The notes under the pieces were generated by a model. The model was not told the origin of the DNA. It saw nothing but the letters and a program-made list of their open reading frames with translations, and did not search any database. A stretch of 64,000 nucleotides of DNA from IMG/VR virus record IMGVR_UViG_3300042556_001828, positions 1-64,000 of that record; one strand, 5' to 3'. A program made the position numbers and the translations under genes. This stretch comes from a virus. Positions within the stretch are counted from its first letter, which is position 1. Every line of letters begins with the position of its first letter. Below are positions 1-10,200 of this stretch, piece after piece.

Positions 1-2295
1 GGTCATGGCTTCTTTGGCAGCCGCGGCAGGATTCGCGTGCCCTCGTTTCGTAAATACATCCGTGAGCGACGCTTCCATGTTCTTCTGGATATGTGTGATC
101 TGTTCGCCGCGCTCCATGTCTGACGTTGCAATAATTAAATCGGTAAGCGCGGCGCCCGCATCGTGCGACAGCTCGTTGCGGTCTTTTTTGCTCAGCTTTG
201 CGAATTCGCTGCCAGCGTTTTTGCTGGCATATGTTGCTATGTTGCTATGGATAGCATTTGACGTTTCAGCGTTATTGATATCCCGCGCAACTTCGTACTT
301 TTGTGTAGAAAACCCGAACCCAGCTTGCACATGCTGTTTTGTCGTCGGGTCATAGTACGTGGTAGAGAACTGCGACTGGGTGCCGCCAGCGCGTTCAAAC
401 ATTTCACCGGCTGCTTGGATGCCACCTTTGCCAATGACTTCTTTAATATTTTTCTTTTCGCCGGTTTTGGGGTCTTCATAAGTGCCGTCAGAGTTTGGAT
501 CGCTATAGGCTTTAATAGCGGCTTCCATTTCAGAACCGGCATACTTTCCGGGGCTGGCTTCGTACAGCGCTTTGAGCGTGGCCATACCCATCGCGTTGGT
601 CGACGCGTTACCGCGCATTTCCCGCTCCGCGACGTTCTGCATCGCTTCTTCTTGGCTCATCGCACCATAGACAGGCTTTGCAAACGCGCCGGTGTCTCGC
701 ATGACCTTCGTCGCGGCGAGTACGTGCGCTGTACTTTGCATGGTGGTGCCTTTGGCGACGCCCAGCATGTCGCCCATCGCGCCCATGTTGGCAGACAACC
801 CCGCCAGCTGCTCAAAACCAACGCCGCTTTCTTTTGCCAGCGTTTGCATCTGCCGCAACGCCGTCTCGACTTTGCCGCCGCTAACTTGGCTGCCCGCGCC
901 CTGTGTTAACTGATCCAGTGCCGCAAGCAGTGCCGGCATCGGAGCGTTGGGATTGCCGTTGTCTCCAAAGATCTCGCGCACGGCGGCTACGGCGCCGGTC
1001 ATTTCTTTAATAGCGCCGGCTGAGCGTTTGGCGTCAACGTTGCCGGCCATTAGGTCCATGCCAGCAAGCTGCTCAAGCTTATCTACAGATTTTGCGCCCG
1101 TGTCACCGCGCTGCGCTTTGTCTAATTCTTTAAACGTTTCGCCCAGTGTGTCTTTGAATGTGCCCAGCTTCGACTCAAGCTCTTTTTTCTGGCCTTCGGC
1201 TGTCTTGCCGCGGTACTCGGTGTCTTTCATCAGCTCGCGGTGGCCATAGTCGCGCGCCAGCTTGTCCATAGTTTCTTCGTCACGGCCAGAACTCTGGATG
1301 AGCTTCACGCGATCAGCCGCCGACATAGACCCGAGCGCCTGCGGTAACTTACCGCGTTGAAACATGTCTTCCGCAAGCTGGCCAATCTGCCCGGCCATAA
1401 ACCCGTGCATGTCGTTCGTGGCCATCTTGTCGGCACGTTTCTTCAAGCCGCCGACTGTAATTTCGGTGTCTGACAGGACGCCGGCTTCATTCAACGCGCG
1501 GTCGAACTTTGTTAGTTCTTTTGCCTGTTCTTTAAGATCCGTCGCTTTGCCGCCGGAAACGTACTTCTTATACAGCTGGTCAACGCGGGTTTTAGAGTCG
1601 TCTAGCTCCATTAGCCGTGTGCTGGCCATATCATCAGACACGATCTCTTTTTCTTCCGCGCGGGCGGCTTTTTTAAGCCGGCGCGCGCTGTCTGCGTTAC
1701 CCTTGCGCGTTTCGTCGGCGAGCTGTTCGGTGTTGCCGTGCGGCTCGTACAGCTCGTTGTAAATGCCAGTGCTGTAGCTTTGCAGCCCCTGCGCGCTCAT
1801 GCGCCCGCCGCCAGTAGGGTCTTGGCGAAAATAGCCGATTTTATTAACACTCTGCGCTAGCGCACCCACGTCGCCCTTGCTGCCGTGGAAGGCGGCCTCA
1901 AGGTTCTCTGGCCCAACAGCTGCGCCAAGTAAGGCTTTGGTCACGGGATTGTTTAACATCCCGGCCATGTTTTGCGCTTGTTCGTGATTGAGCTGTGTCG
2001 CCGGCGCGTTTGTGACAGCAGCCCGCATACCCAGCAGGCGCGTGGCAAGATTGTCGTTGCCCGCGGCATTGGTGTTAAACGTGGCCACCCGCGTATCGTT
2101 CTGGTATGCCCGCATGGCGTGCTGGTCCATGACAGCCTGCGTCGGCATCAGGTGGGGCACGAAATTGCCCGGGCCCGCCATTGCGCCCATTAATGGCCCA
2201 GCAAACATGGCCATCAGCTGGCCCAGATCGCCGCTGCCGGGCCCCATATTACCCGGATTATACGGCGTCGGGTGTAAAAATGGGTACTGCGGCAT
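1..2295 (-). CDS. Tail tape-measure-like protein (C-terminus beyond window)
   Basis: An uninterrupted minus-strand frame starts at ATG 2293-2295 (MPQYPFLHPTPYNPG...) and runs off the left edge, giving at least 765 residues with no stop. The N-terminus is Gly/Met/Ala-rich (GQLMAMFAGPLMGAMAG), followed by long Lys/Glu/Ala-rich helical stretches. I infer a tape-measure or similarly long tail protein from its length, its helical composition, and its place just after two overlapping chaperone-like genes and downstream of sheath and tube. No sequence motif proves the call; another large internal tail or virion protein is possible. The start lies 13 nt after the preceding stop. Confidence 0.6.
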   Translation of the reverse strand, partial: MPQYPFLHPTPYNPGNMGPGSGDLGQLMAMFAGPLMGAMAGPGNFVPHLMPTQAVMDQHAMRAYQNDTRVATFNTNAAGNDNLATRLLGMRAAVTNAPATQLNHEQAQNMAGMLNNPVTKALLGAAVGPENLEAAFHGSKGDVGALAQSVNKIGYFRQDPTGGGRMSAQGLQSYSTGIYNELYEPHGNTEQLADETRKGNADSARRLKKAARAEEKEIVSDDMASTRLMELDDSKTRVDQLYKKYVSGGKATDLKEQAKELTKFDRALNEAGVLSDTEITVGGLKKRADKMATNDMHGFMAGQIGQLAEDMFQRGKLPQALGSMSAADRVKLIQSSGRDEETMDKLARDYGHRELMKDTEYRGKTAEGQKKELESKLGTFKDTLGETFKELDKAQRGDTGAKSVDKLEQLAGMDLMAGNVDAKRSAGAIKEMTGAVAAVREIFGDNGNPNAPMPALLAALDQLTQGAGSQVSGGKVETALRQMQTLAKESGVGFEQLAGLSANMGAMGDMLGVAKGTTMQSTAHVLAATKVMRDTGAFAKPVYGAMSQEEAMQNVAEREMRGNASTNAMGMATLKALYEASPGKYAGSEMEAAIKAYSDPNSDGTYEDPKTGEKKNIKEVIGKGGIQAAGEMFERAGGTQSQFSTTYYDPTTKQHVQAGFGFSTQKYEVARDINNAETSNAIHSNIATYASKNAGSEFAKLSKKDRNELSHDAGAALTDLIIATSDMERGEQITHIQKNMEASLTDVFTKRGHANPAAAAKEAMT

Positions 2296-2307
2296 TGGGC
2301 GACTCTG

Positions 2308-2694
2308 CTATTTATCGGCTGGTTTTTCGGCGCGCCAAACTTTGTACTTATTAACTAGGCGCTGCGTCTCGTCATCTATTGTACCTTTTTCGTCTTTATT
2401 CTCGGTTTTTACAGCCCACGGGAAAACAAGGGCCTGTAATTCAGTCAAAGTGTCTGTCGCAGAGCCTTTGATATTTTTAAAACTGTCCTCGGTAAGCGAC
2501 CCGTGAGCGACATAGGCGCACCAATGCCGGTGCAGGTGTTCTGTCAGGGATTGTTCTTCTCGGCGCTGTAGCTCGGTCAGCAGTAATCTGTGTTTTATCC
2601 GCCAGTTTATGTCTGTGGGATCGGCACGGGAGTAGTCAACCGCTCCCGACGCGGCAGCGCGCACCATATACGCTGCTATTCGATCCCGTTCCAA
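2308..2694 (-). CDS. Tail assembly chaperone candidate, second (shifted) frame
   Basis: A 128-aa frame overlaps the end of the preceding 336-aa gene by 19 nt in the -1 frame. The only start near its 5' end is TTG; the next is an ATG eight codons in (MVRAAASGAV). A stop lies three codons upstream of the TTG, so a slip could only enter this frame in the short U-rich stretch AGTTTTTGG. The product is hydrophilic and helical, with no recognised domain. Overlapping genes joined by a -1 shift directly before a tape-measure gene are the classic layout of tail assembly chaperones (lambda G/GT type). The role is inferred from layout alone. Confidence 0.55.
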   Translation of the reverse strand: MERDRIAAYMVRAAASGAVDYSRADPTDINWRIKHRLLLTELQRREEQSLTEHLHRHWCAYVAHGSLTEDSFKNIKGSATDTLTELQALVFPWAVKTENKDEKGTIDDETQRLVNKYKVWRAEKPADK

Positions 2695-3686
2695 AAACTT
2701 GGTTCAAGCGCCATGGCTTCAAGAGCTTCAACCAGCCTTTGGAACTGCCGCAGGTGCGTTGCGACAAGGCGTCGTGTTACTTCTTGGGCCAAAATCTTCG
2801 TACTTACAAACTCTAACTGTTTTACAAGTGCTGTTTCCAGCGGCTGCTCTGGATTTCGCGTAAACGGCATCTCGCTCAGCTCTGGTACCACCGCGATAAC
2901 CTTGCCCGCCTTGTCTTTGATATCTTCTAGCGAGCACGCCAGCCGATAATCCATCATCTGGACGAACCACTCAGCTTCTGTTGCAACTTTATTCTCTTGC
3001 TGGTCTAGGACAAGCTGCCGATAGATCAGTTTGTTCTCGTCGGCCAGCAAACCCCTGAATGTCACGATAATTTTGCCGCCAAACAGCTCGTAGCTCTTCT
3101 TGAAGCGCGTACCACCAAGCAACGTGGCCAAAAAGTCTTCTTTATCGCGGTCTGTCGGCTGCACCTCGAACTTTTGTCGCATGTCCCAGCCGCAGCGCGG
3201 GCAAAAAGGCAGAATTACCGACTGTTCCGCCGGCGGATTGGCGATAACGGCAGGTTCTTGCGGTACGTCAACCTCGATAGTCGGTTTTTCCATCTCGGGC
3301 GCAGGCTCTTTGCTGATTTCAGCGCGATCATCGACGATCTGCGGCGCTTCTGGTGGCTGCGCCTCACCTTTTACGATTTGCTCGTATACCGCACGGGCGC
3401 TGGCAGACAGGCCAGCTGTTTTTTGGTCAATTTCTGCTTGCTGTGTCTTATCCGCCGCGTACTTTTTGGCGGCTACCAGTAAGTTTTTAACTTCTTCAAC
3501 GCTTTCGGGCGTCATTACAGCCAAATCGACTAAAACATCCGTACGTTGAGACGGCGGCAACGTTTCTTTAATGCGCAATAACGTGTCGCTGAGCGCTGTC
3601 GGCAGAGGATCGCCTTCGACCCAGCCAAACTGCGCCAGTGTTTTCTTTGTAAAGTCAGAAAAATACGGATTTTCTACCAATTCCAC
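2676..3686 (-). CDS. Tail-associated protein with Cys pair, chaperone first-frame candidate
   Basis: This is a 336-aa protein. The N-terminal 115 residues are helical, followed by a Pro/Glu/Ala-rich linker (about 115-165). A CPRCGWDM motif near residue 170 could be half a zinc-binding site. The remaining C-terminal half is mixed and ends LEPSFWNGIE just where the next frame begins. It is preceded 17 nt upstream by the baseplate spike gene. The motif arrangement recalls T4-type baseplate or tail chaperone proteins carrying a zinc knuckle, but I cannot assign a family. ATG with GGAG-like SD (rc AAAGGAGTGCGCTGTGG). Confidence 0.6.
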   Translation of the reverse strand: MELVENPYFSDFTKKTLAQFGWVEGDPLPTALSDTLLRIKETLPPSQRTDVLVDLAVMTPESVEEVKNLLVAAKKYAADKTQQAEIDQKTAGLSASARAVYEQIVKGEAQPPEAPQIVDDRAEISKEPAPEMEKPTIEVDVPQEPAVIANPPAEQSVILPFCPRCGWDMRQKFEVQPTDRDKEDFLATLLGGTRFKKSYELFGGKIIVTFRGLLADENKLIYRQLVLDQQENKVATEAEWFVQMMDYRLACSLEDIKDKAGKVIAVVPELSEMPFTRNPEQPLETALVKQLEFVSTKILAQEVTRRLVATHLRQFQRLVEALEAMALEPSFWNGIE

Positions 3687-3703
3687 AGCGCACTCCTTTG
3701 CGG

Positions 3704-6592
3704 TTACTTTCTCGGGATAATCGGGTACGTACCGTCCAGTGTTTGCTTATTGTTATCTTTGAACTCGGGGTTTTTGTACTCGCCGGACAGGCTTGGCGCT
3801 GTACCACGAGCCTTATCAATGTACCCGCCGTTTTGCTGCACGATATTAAAGTCTTGCTCGACGTACGTCTGCTCGTCTTTCGTCCACTTTTTACCCGGGA
3901 ACGGAAACGAGTCGGGCCCCGTTTTGACTTTCACAGGCTTTTCTGTCCATTTTTCCGGGCTACCAGAGCCCAAGCGCGCCATCTGCTGCCAACGGTCTTC
4001 GTACAGCACAAAATCAGGGATGTTGTAGTCGGCGTCGGTGCGGAACGAAAACTCAGCGATATCCATAACGCGCGCATTGCCAGCTTTTTTATCTGCGTAC
4101 CACAGCTGTTCTAGCAATTGGTTATCAATCTGCGCGCCGATTTGCGGTATTTCGTCGTCAATAAGCTTGCGGATCTCGTCAATGGCTTTGTTAACCTGCG
4201 TTTGGCAGTCGCCGTCACAGGGCGCCACGAAAATAGCGCCTTTTGCCGCGGCCTCTGTAACAATGTGGCCCTTTGCGACCAAGACGCTGGCTTTTGATAA
4301 CAATCCACCGCCCGCAATGATGTGGCTTTCAGTGCCTAGCGGCCCAGTCAACAGCGTAAAGTTCTCTGAGAACATGTTCGCCTTCTGGTAGTCGTTCATG
4401 CCGAAGAACTGATAATGCCGACCTCCGCGCTGCAAGAACTCATAGAAGTTATTCGACTTAGTAACGATCTCTTTTTCACCCTTGCCGGCGTCGATGGTGA
4501 TGTTGCCCGGCTTGATTGAACTGCCGCCGCCACCCGTGCGCAGGTAAATCTGGTGTGCCAAACTGACAACATTGGCGTTCGGCGCGCGCAGCACAATGCC
4601 GGCAAATTTAACGTTATCACCGCTTTGCTCGAAATCGTAGTTCGGCGTTTTCATGCGGCTTTCAAGCAAAATCCCGCCTTCTTTTTCGGACGAGTCGTTG
4701 CCGGCGAGCACCATCACGTTGGCCTCGGCCTTAATGCGCACATTCTTTTTCGTCGCAGAAATGTCGACCGACTTGTACGCTTTCTGGATTACATCGTTGC
4801 CCGCCCATGTTTGCACGTCACGGCCGCCCTTGAGCCATACGTCGCCGGGCGCGGAGATGAACACGCACCCGCCGGACATGCGAATCTCAGCGCCGTAACC
4901 GTCTCCGATAACTACACCCCCGTCTTCCAGCAACGACACGAACGATTCTGTCTCATAGAACTTCTGTTCGCCGGCCTTTTCATACCGATGGTCAATTTTG
5001 AATGTCTTCGGCTCTTCTTCCTTGAGGTACATCTTTGACGCAGCAAGGTCTTGAAATTTTGGAATCTTTTGATTGACCTGCGCGTACTCTAGCTCTTGCT
5101 GCTCCCACGTCTTGTAGTCTTTCGCGTGCCAGTAAAAAGGATGCAGCCCCGCGTAATTAAACAGATAGCCGTGCAAGTCGAGAACGGCAGCAGCGCGCTG
5201 TAAATTAGGGTAATCAGTGTCGGTAGCCTTGATCGTACCGGTAATCGAATGTTCTGGTCCTTCGCCGTATTTGCTCGCTGCCTTGTAGTTTTTTTCAGCG
5301 TCGTCGCCTTCCTTTTGATCTTCCGGGCGCTTAATCCGTTGCGGCATGGGCAACAGGATCCGCTTGGACAGCACAATACCTTTGGCCGACGCAAAGAATA
5401 AACGCCCGTCTTGCGCTGTGTTTTCTTCGCGCAAACCGTAAGCGGGTTTCGGGTTGTGATCTGTCAGTTTGTCGCCGCCGCCGCCGCAATCAGGCGCGCC
5501 ACCCCCTTCAGTCTCAACGCGAGAGTCGTAAGGCGTTTCGCCGGGGCTGCCCTTTTTGCCGTCATACGTCCAGCGCTCTAGTCCGGGCGGCGGCGCATGA
5601 ATAACATTACGGCTGCCTTGTCCTAAATAGCCAAAGAACTGCTGGGTGCGATGGTACGGCTGCTGAAACTCGTGTTTATTTTCCCAGTGCGCATAATAGG
5701 GCTTTGCCGACGAGCACTGGTAATCTGCGGGCTGATACTCTTCAATCATTTCGCCCGGGATTAGCATGCCCATGGCTTCCCACGGATACGGCGAATAACC
5801 CTGCGTATCGTTGCACTCGGCTTGATCCATGAACGCCTCGCGCTCACTGCCGGCCGTCCACACCTGCATGTTATAACCGGCCACCCGCAAGAGGGAGTCG
5901 TGGTAGAAGCCGTACACGCCGCAAAACTCGTTCATCGACACGCGGAACATGAAATCGTCCAGCGTGACGCCCGCGCCCGTACTGGTGATGGCGCCCCATT
6001 CACTGGCGAGCGTGGCGTCCCACGCCCGCCACGCGCTGTAATCGACCATTTGCCCGCTTTGGGGCTGCTTCAGGTACTTCTTGTGTACGTCGTCTACGCG
6101 CTTCCTAGAGGCCTGTGAGATATAGTCGTGGTAAGCGCGTTTACCGATATCCAATACGTTTGGCACGGCGCCAAGGATAAACCCTTTAAACTGCTTATCG
6201 TGCGCCATGACGATAACGCAGGTGCCGGGAGTGTATGTATTGATCTCCGTGGCGCCAAAAGCCACGCCACTGGTCCCAGAACAGGCCGTGGCAATAATGG
6301 GCGTAAAACCCTTTTCTAGATGCACGCGGTAGCAGTTCGCTATCGACGTGCCGTCCATGATCCAGCCCAAACATAGCCGGCCAGTATCTTGGAACCCCGT
6401 TTTAAAGCCCGTAAGATTGCAGTTAGGGTCGGCAACCGGGGTAGTGTGGGCACCATACGCTGTCGTCGTAGTCCGCCCGCCGTACTGCGTCTGGTTTTGC
6501 AGCCGGCGCGTGGCTAACGTCGGATCATTGGCGTACGGCGGGCTCGACGCGGGCGTAGTGCCCACCCGATGAGCCGGGGGGTCGATGCTCAT
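3704..6592 (-). CDS. Baseplate hub / spike protein (gp5/VgrG-like)
   Basis: A 962-aa protein. An N-terminal half with an OB-fold-like strand pattern (around TPGTCVIVMAHDKQFKGFILGAVP) resembles the gp5/gpV module that threads the tail tube. The C-terminal part (about 560-740) is a run of short Gly/Asp/Ile/Val strands such as GGVVIGDGYGAEIRMSGG and GNDVIQKAYKSVDISATKK. This is typical of the triple-stranded beta-helix of central spikes. The order sheath, tube, this gene, then chaperone and tape measure fits a tail module. I see no lysozyme domain of the T4 gp5 type. The start is preceded by GGTGGAT, part of a small hairpin (CACC/GGTG). Confidence 0.7.
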   Translation of the reverse strand: MSIDPPAHRVGTTPASSPPYANDPTLATRRLQNQTQYGGRTTTTAYGAHTTPVADPNCNLTGFKTGFQDTGRLCLGWIMDGTSIANCYRVHLEKGFTPIIATACSGTSGVAFGATEINTYTPGTCVIVMAHDKQFKGFILGAVPNVLDIGKRAYHDYISQASRKRVDDVHKKYLKQPQSGQMVDYSAWRAWDATLASEWGAITSTGAGVTLDDFMFRVSMNEFCGVYGFYHDSLLRVAGYNMQVWTAGSEREAFMDQAECNDTQGYSPYPWEAMGMLIPGEMIEEYQPADYQCSSAKPYYAHWENKHEFQQPYHRTQQFFGYLGQGSRNVIHAPPPGLERWTYDGKKGSPGETPYDSRVETEGGGAPDCGGGGDKLTDHNPKPAYGLREENTAQDGRLFFASAKGIVLSKRILLPMPQRIKRPEDQKEGDDAEKNYKAASKYGEGPEHSITGTIKATDTDYPNLQRAAAVLDLHGYLFNYAGLHPFYWHAKDYKTWEQQELEYAQVNQKIPKFQDLAASKMYLKEEEPKTFKIDHRYEKAGEQKFYETESFVSLLEDGGVVIGDGYGAEIRMSGGCVFISAPGDVWLKGGRDVQTWAGNDVIQKAYKSVDISATKKNVRIKAEANVMVLAGNDSSEKEGGILLESRMKTPNYDFEQSGDNVKFAGIVLRAPNANVVSLAHQIYLRTGGGGSSIKPGNITIDAGKGEKEIVTKSNNFYEFLQRGGRHYQFFGMNDYQKANMFSENFTLLTGPLGTESHIIAGGGLLSKASVLVAKGHIVTEAAAKGAIFVAPCDGDCQTQVNKAIDEIRKLIDDEIPQIGAQIDNQLLEQLWYADKKAGNARVMDIAEFSFRTDADYNIPDFVLYEDRWQQMARLGSGSPEKWTEKPVKVKTGPDSFPFPGKKWTKDEQTYVEQDFNIVQQNGGYIDKARGTAPSLSGEYKNPEFKDNNKQTLDGTYPIIPRK

Positions 6593-6655
6593 TGATTATC
6601 CACCAAAAATGGTGTGGTTACGGGTATAAAACCCAAGGCGTTACCGCCTAATACC

Positions 6656-6692
6656 TTAAACGGCGGTTGCGTAAAACGCAACCGCCGTTTAA
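6656..6692. terminator. Perfect 16-bp inverted repeat, probable (bidirectional) terminator
   Basis: Arms TTAAACGGCGGTTGCG and CGCAACCGCCGTTTAA flank a 5-nt loop. The hairpin lies in the 128-nt gap between the tail tube gene and the spike gene, and the sequence is the same on both strands with short T/A tails. It most likely ends or attenuates the very abundant sheath-tube transcript, adjusting stoichiometry with the spike made in a few copies. Confidence 0.75.
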
Positions 6693-6720
6693 TTACCGAC
6701 ATAAATAGCAAAACCGCAAA

Positions 6721-7164
6721 TCAGGCATAGTCAATGTCTAAAAACATGAAACCAAGGTTTTCCGTGATCACGACATCTTGCGCCGTGACGCTGGCGCCCA
6801 GTTGCGTGAGCGTTGCCTTTTTCAGCGTATACGTTACGGAACCGCTAGTCCCGCCGCAGCCGCCGGCGGCTGTCAGTACGACGTCCTTGGGCGTGCACAT
6901 ATCGCCGTAGTCATTGACCAGAGTCTTAAAGTTAGCAGTGCCGCCCACAATGCGACTCAGCTGCGCTTGACCCTGACGCCGATTACCGACGTAATACACG
7001 TTTGACGAACCGATTTCATACAGCGTGTTAATCTGCCGCGTCAGCGTGAAATTAACTTGCTGTACGAGCGCACCCGGGCCGCCTGCTCCGCCAAATGTCA
7101 TTGTCAGATCTTCAGCGCGAAACGAGCCATTGTGCGTTTGTTCTTTACCGAAAGGAGATGCCAT
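6721..7164 (-). CDS. Tail tube protein
   Basis: A 147-aa protein directly after the sheath gene, the standard place for a contractile-tail tube. The sequence has the beta-rich, Gly/Asn-rich character of the gp19/gpFII/Hcp fold. It starts MASPFGKEQTHNGSFRAEDLTMTFGG, continues with an alternating strand ALVQQVNFTLTRQINTLYEIGS and ends LGFMFLDIDYA. The repeat RRQGQAQLSRIVGG fits tube proteins of large myoviruses. An AGGTGAA ribosome site precedes the ATG. The following inverted repeat probably ends the transcript. The family call rests on length, composition and position. Confidence 0.75.
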   Translation of the reverse strand: MASPFGKEQTHNGSFRAEDLTMTFGGAGGPGALVQQVNFTLTRQINTLYEIGSSNVYYVGNRRQGQAQLSRIVGGTANFKTLVNDYGDMCTPKDVVLTAAGGCGGTSGSVTYTLKKATLTQLGASVTAQDVVITENLGFMFLDIDYA

Positions 7165-7209
7165 AGTTCACCTAAGTGTTGTGAAGTTGACTGCTTAACT
7201 AATTTGAGA

Positions 7210-10200
7210 TCAGACCACCAAGTGCAGCTCAATGTTGTTGAGCGGCGCCGGGACAACAAGGTCAAGAACGATTTCAATACGATCCTTCAGCAGCGGATGA
7301 ATCTGCAGCTTGCGGATACTACCGCTGATGAGCTGCGACCCAAGCTCTTCTGTGTAACCGTTACTCGACAGGAAATCGATCACGGCTGTGACTTCGTATT
7401 TCAGCCGTGCGACCATGCCCGGTTGCGCGTTGGTGCGGCCGATAAACGGACGCAGGCGGCGCAGGAACAGGTACGACATGCTATCCACGTTGCGGCGGAT
7501 CATCTCTTCCCGACGATTCAGGTCGAGGTTGTCCGTCGTCAGCGCATGCCGCGTGAACGGCGTGCCGTCCTTGTCTTCAGTCACGATCCACGTTCCCGCC
7601 TCGGCAAGCCGATTAAGCTGCGTTTCGTTGAAGTACTTGTACGACCGGCTGTAGTCGTCAAAACCGGCGACTTCCACGTTCGTCAGCGGCTGGTGGGGCA
7701 CAACACCCGACACCAAACCAGCCAGCGCGGCCGACAGGTAATAGCCGGGCTGAACTGTGCCAGCCTCGCCAACCTGATCGGGCCACACTGCGCACACGCG
7801 ACGATTCGACAGCGAACCAGCCTGTTGCACAATGTCGTCAACGACTTCGTTGCGAGTACGGTTGTGATAGATCTCAACGCGCTGCGGCACGGTCACGGCG
7901 ACGTCGCCGCCCGAGTACAACAGCAGTGTCGATTCCGAAACAACCGCGTCTACAACGTATTCTTCGTATTGCTCTTCACCGAAACCGTCAACAGTGTAGT
8001 TATACCGAACGACGTCGCCCGGACGCACGTCGTTGGTGATGAAATAACCGTTGCCCGACGTGACCGTAAGCCGCGTGTACTGCGTGTTGGTCGCATTCGG
8101 ATCATCCGACAATGTCGCCAGCACGGGGTCGACTACTTCTTCGCCAAGCACGCCTGCGATCAGCGCGCCCTGACCAGCAACCTTCGCTACCGGGTGCGCC
8201 TTCACGGCGAAGAACCCAGCCTTCCAGTTGTTGGCGATCTCGTTCGACTCGCCGCCGATGTGCGCCGCCCACAGGTTCTGCACCCTGCGGTCGAACGTCA
8301 TCGGGACAAGGTTGTACATGTCGTCGCGACCCTTGATGCGCTCAAGCACTTGCGCCCATTTGGCGAGGTCCGGTCCGAGCGAGCGGCCTTCCTCGTCAAA
8401 CAGTTCGGGATCGGCAACCGCGGTGTACTTCACAACTGTACCATTGCTGTTAGAGAGCGCCTTGTACACGCCCCATTTCAGCGGGTTATCGGGGTCAAGC
8501 TGGCCCTTGATCTGGTCGAGGTTAGCCACGTCGCTGATCGAGTTGACCTCGTCGGCCAGCTCAGCCAGCCACTCGCGGTACTCGACGTACACCTTGCCAG
8601 CCATGACGTTCAGCGGCTGCTCAGCGCCGGCGCTTGTCCACTCAGGGTGGTAAGCGACGATGCCTTCTTGCACGCAGATCTGGGTATCCTCGTACCAGAA
8701 GTTCGTCATCGGCGCGAAGCCAATGCGGTTCTTCGAGATCTGGATATCGTCCTTGATGAACAGCTTGAGGTCCATGTCCTCACCGCTGATCAACTGGCAG
8801 GTTGCCGTAGCTGTTACCGACCCGCCGCCGGCGGGCGGCGCCGCAATCGTAATAGTCGGGGCAACGGTGTAACCGGCGCCACGATTTGTTACGGTGATGC
8901 CAACAACCTTACCGGCGTTGTCGCCAGTACCGAGCACAGCCGTGCCAGTAGCTGTCGCAGCGCCAACAACACCTTCACCCGGAGCCGAGAACGTTACCGC
9001 GGGCACAGTGCCGTATCCGCCGCCGACATTCGTGATGCTGATCGGGCCCACCTTGTCGACCGGCACGTTGTCCTGCGTCAGCAGTGCAACCGGCAGGTCG
9101 TCGCGGAGGATAAGCTTGCGCACCGGGCCAGCCTGACTGGAATTCACGGTGATGTACCACTTGTCGCCCTTGCGCAGACCGGGCACAGCGTAATCGTCTT
9201 CTTGACCGTCGGTGAACGACTTAAACTTCACCTTCACGCCGTTCGTGCCGATGTTTACGCTGACCGCGTTGCCACCGACGCCGTCGCCAGCCACTTCAGT
9301 CGGGCCGGAGAAATCGAGGCCCTTGACGGTGCGCACGGTGATCTCGGGGAGATCAGCCCACACGCCGCCCTTGGTGCACTCGATGACGTAAGTGTCGTTC
9401 TTGGCACCAGCGTAGGCACCCAGAATATCAAGGTCGCCCATCACGCCGTTCACGGACTCACCAGTCGCGTTAACGCCGTCGGCGTCCGACACCGCTTTGA
9501 CCTTTTCGTAGGTCTGCTTAACGTCAAACTTCCACTTCTGGCCGACCACGAACTGGTCGAGGTTGACTGTCGTGAAACGTACCGACAGGCCGCGGGTGCC
9601 GATAAAGGTCACGCCATCAGCATCGTCGAAATCATTCGGCTGAATTTCAGCCACGTCGTCGGTGCCACTGGCAGACGTGACGCGCAGACGCGCGGCAGCG
9701 CAACCAGCCACCGAACTCTTAACAACTTCGACAACGTACTCTTCCTCGACGTAACCGGCGGCAAGGCCGTCATAATCGTTGGCGCCTTCGTCCTCAGCAT
9801 CCAGCACGGTCACTGCCACGCTGTTGTCAACGCCATCAATTTGCGAAACTGTAACGTCAACGCCGTTAACGCTTAAGGCTGTATAACTGTCTTGGTTGTT
9901 TACGTCAGCCGTCGCCGGCAGAATGCGCGACGGCACGAGGTCGCTGGCAAAGCCAGTGACGTACGTGCTAAGCACAGTCTCTTCGCAGTCGTTGTCGGCG
10001 CTTACGCTCCGAAGCTGAACGACGTCGCCGAGCTGTACGTCACGATCAAAAAACACACCGGATCGCGGGTAGGCCGCGCCGTTCGACTTGAACGACAGCG
10101 TGCTGGACTGAATCCAGTTCATCTTGCCCGGGACGGCAGTGATAGTTGTATCACTCTCGCCGAGATTGTGCACGTAATATTGCAGCATGGCGTCGTCGAT

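Noticed and set aside
301-909. Plus-strand frame of 202 aa opposite the tape-measure-like gene
   Set aside because: Antisense shadow of a long minus-strand gene with consistent coding on the other strand.
7057-9876. 939-aa open frame on the plus strand opposite the sheath gene
   Set aside because: It is fully antisense to the tail sheath and rich in Arg/His/Val shadow composition; no start context or domain.
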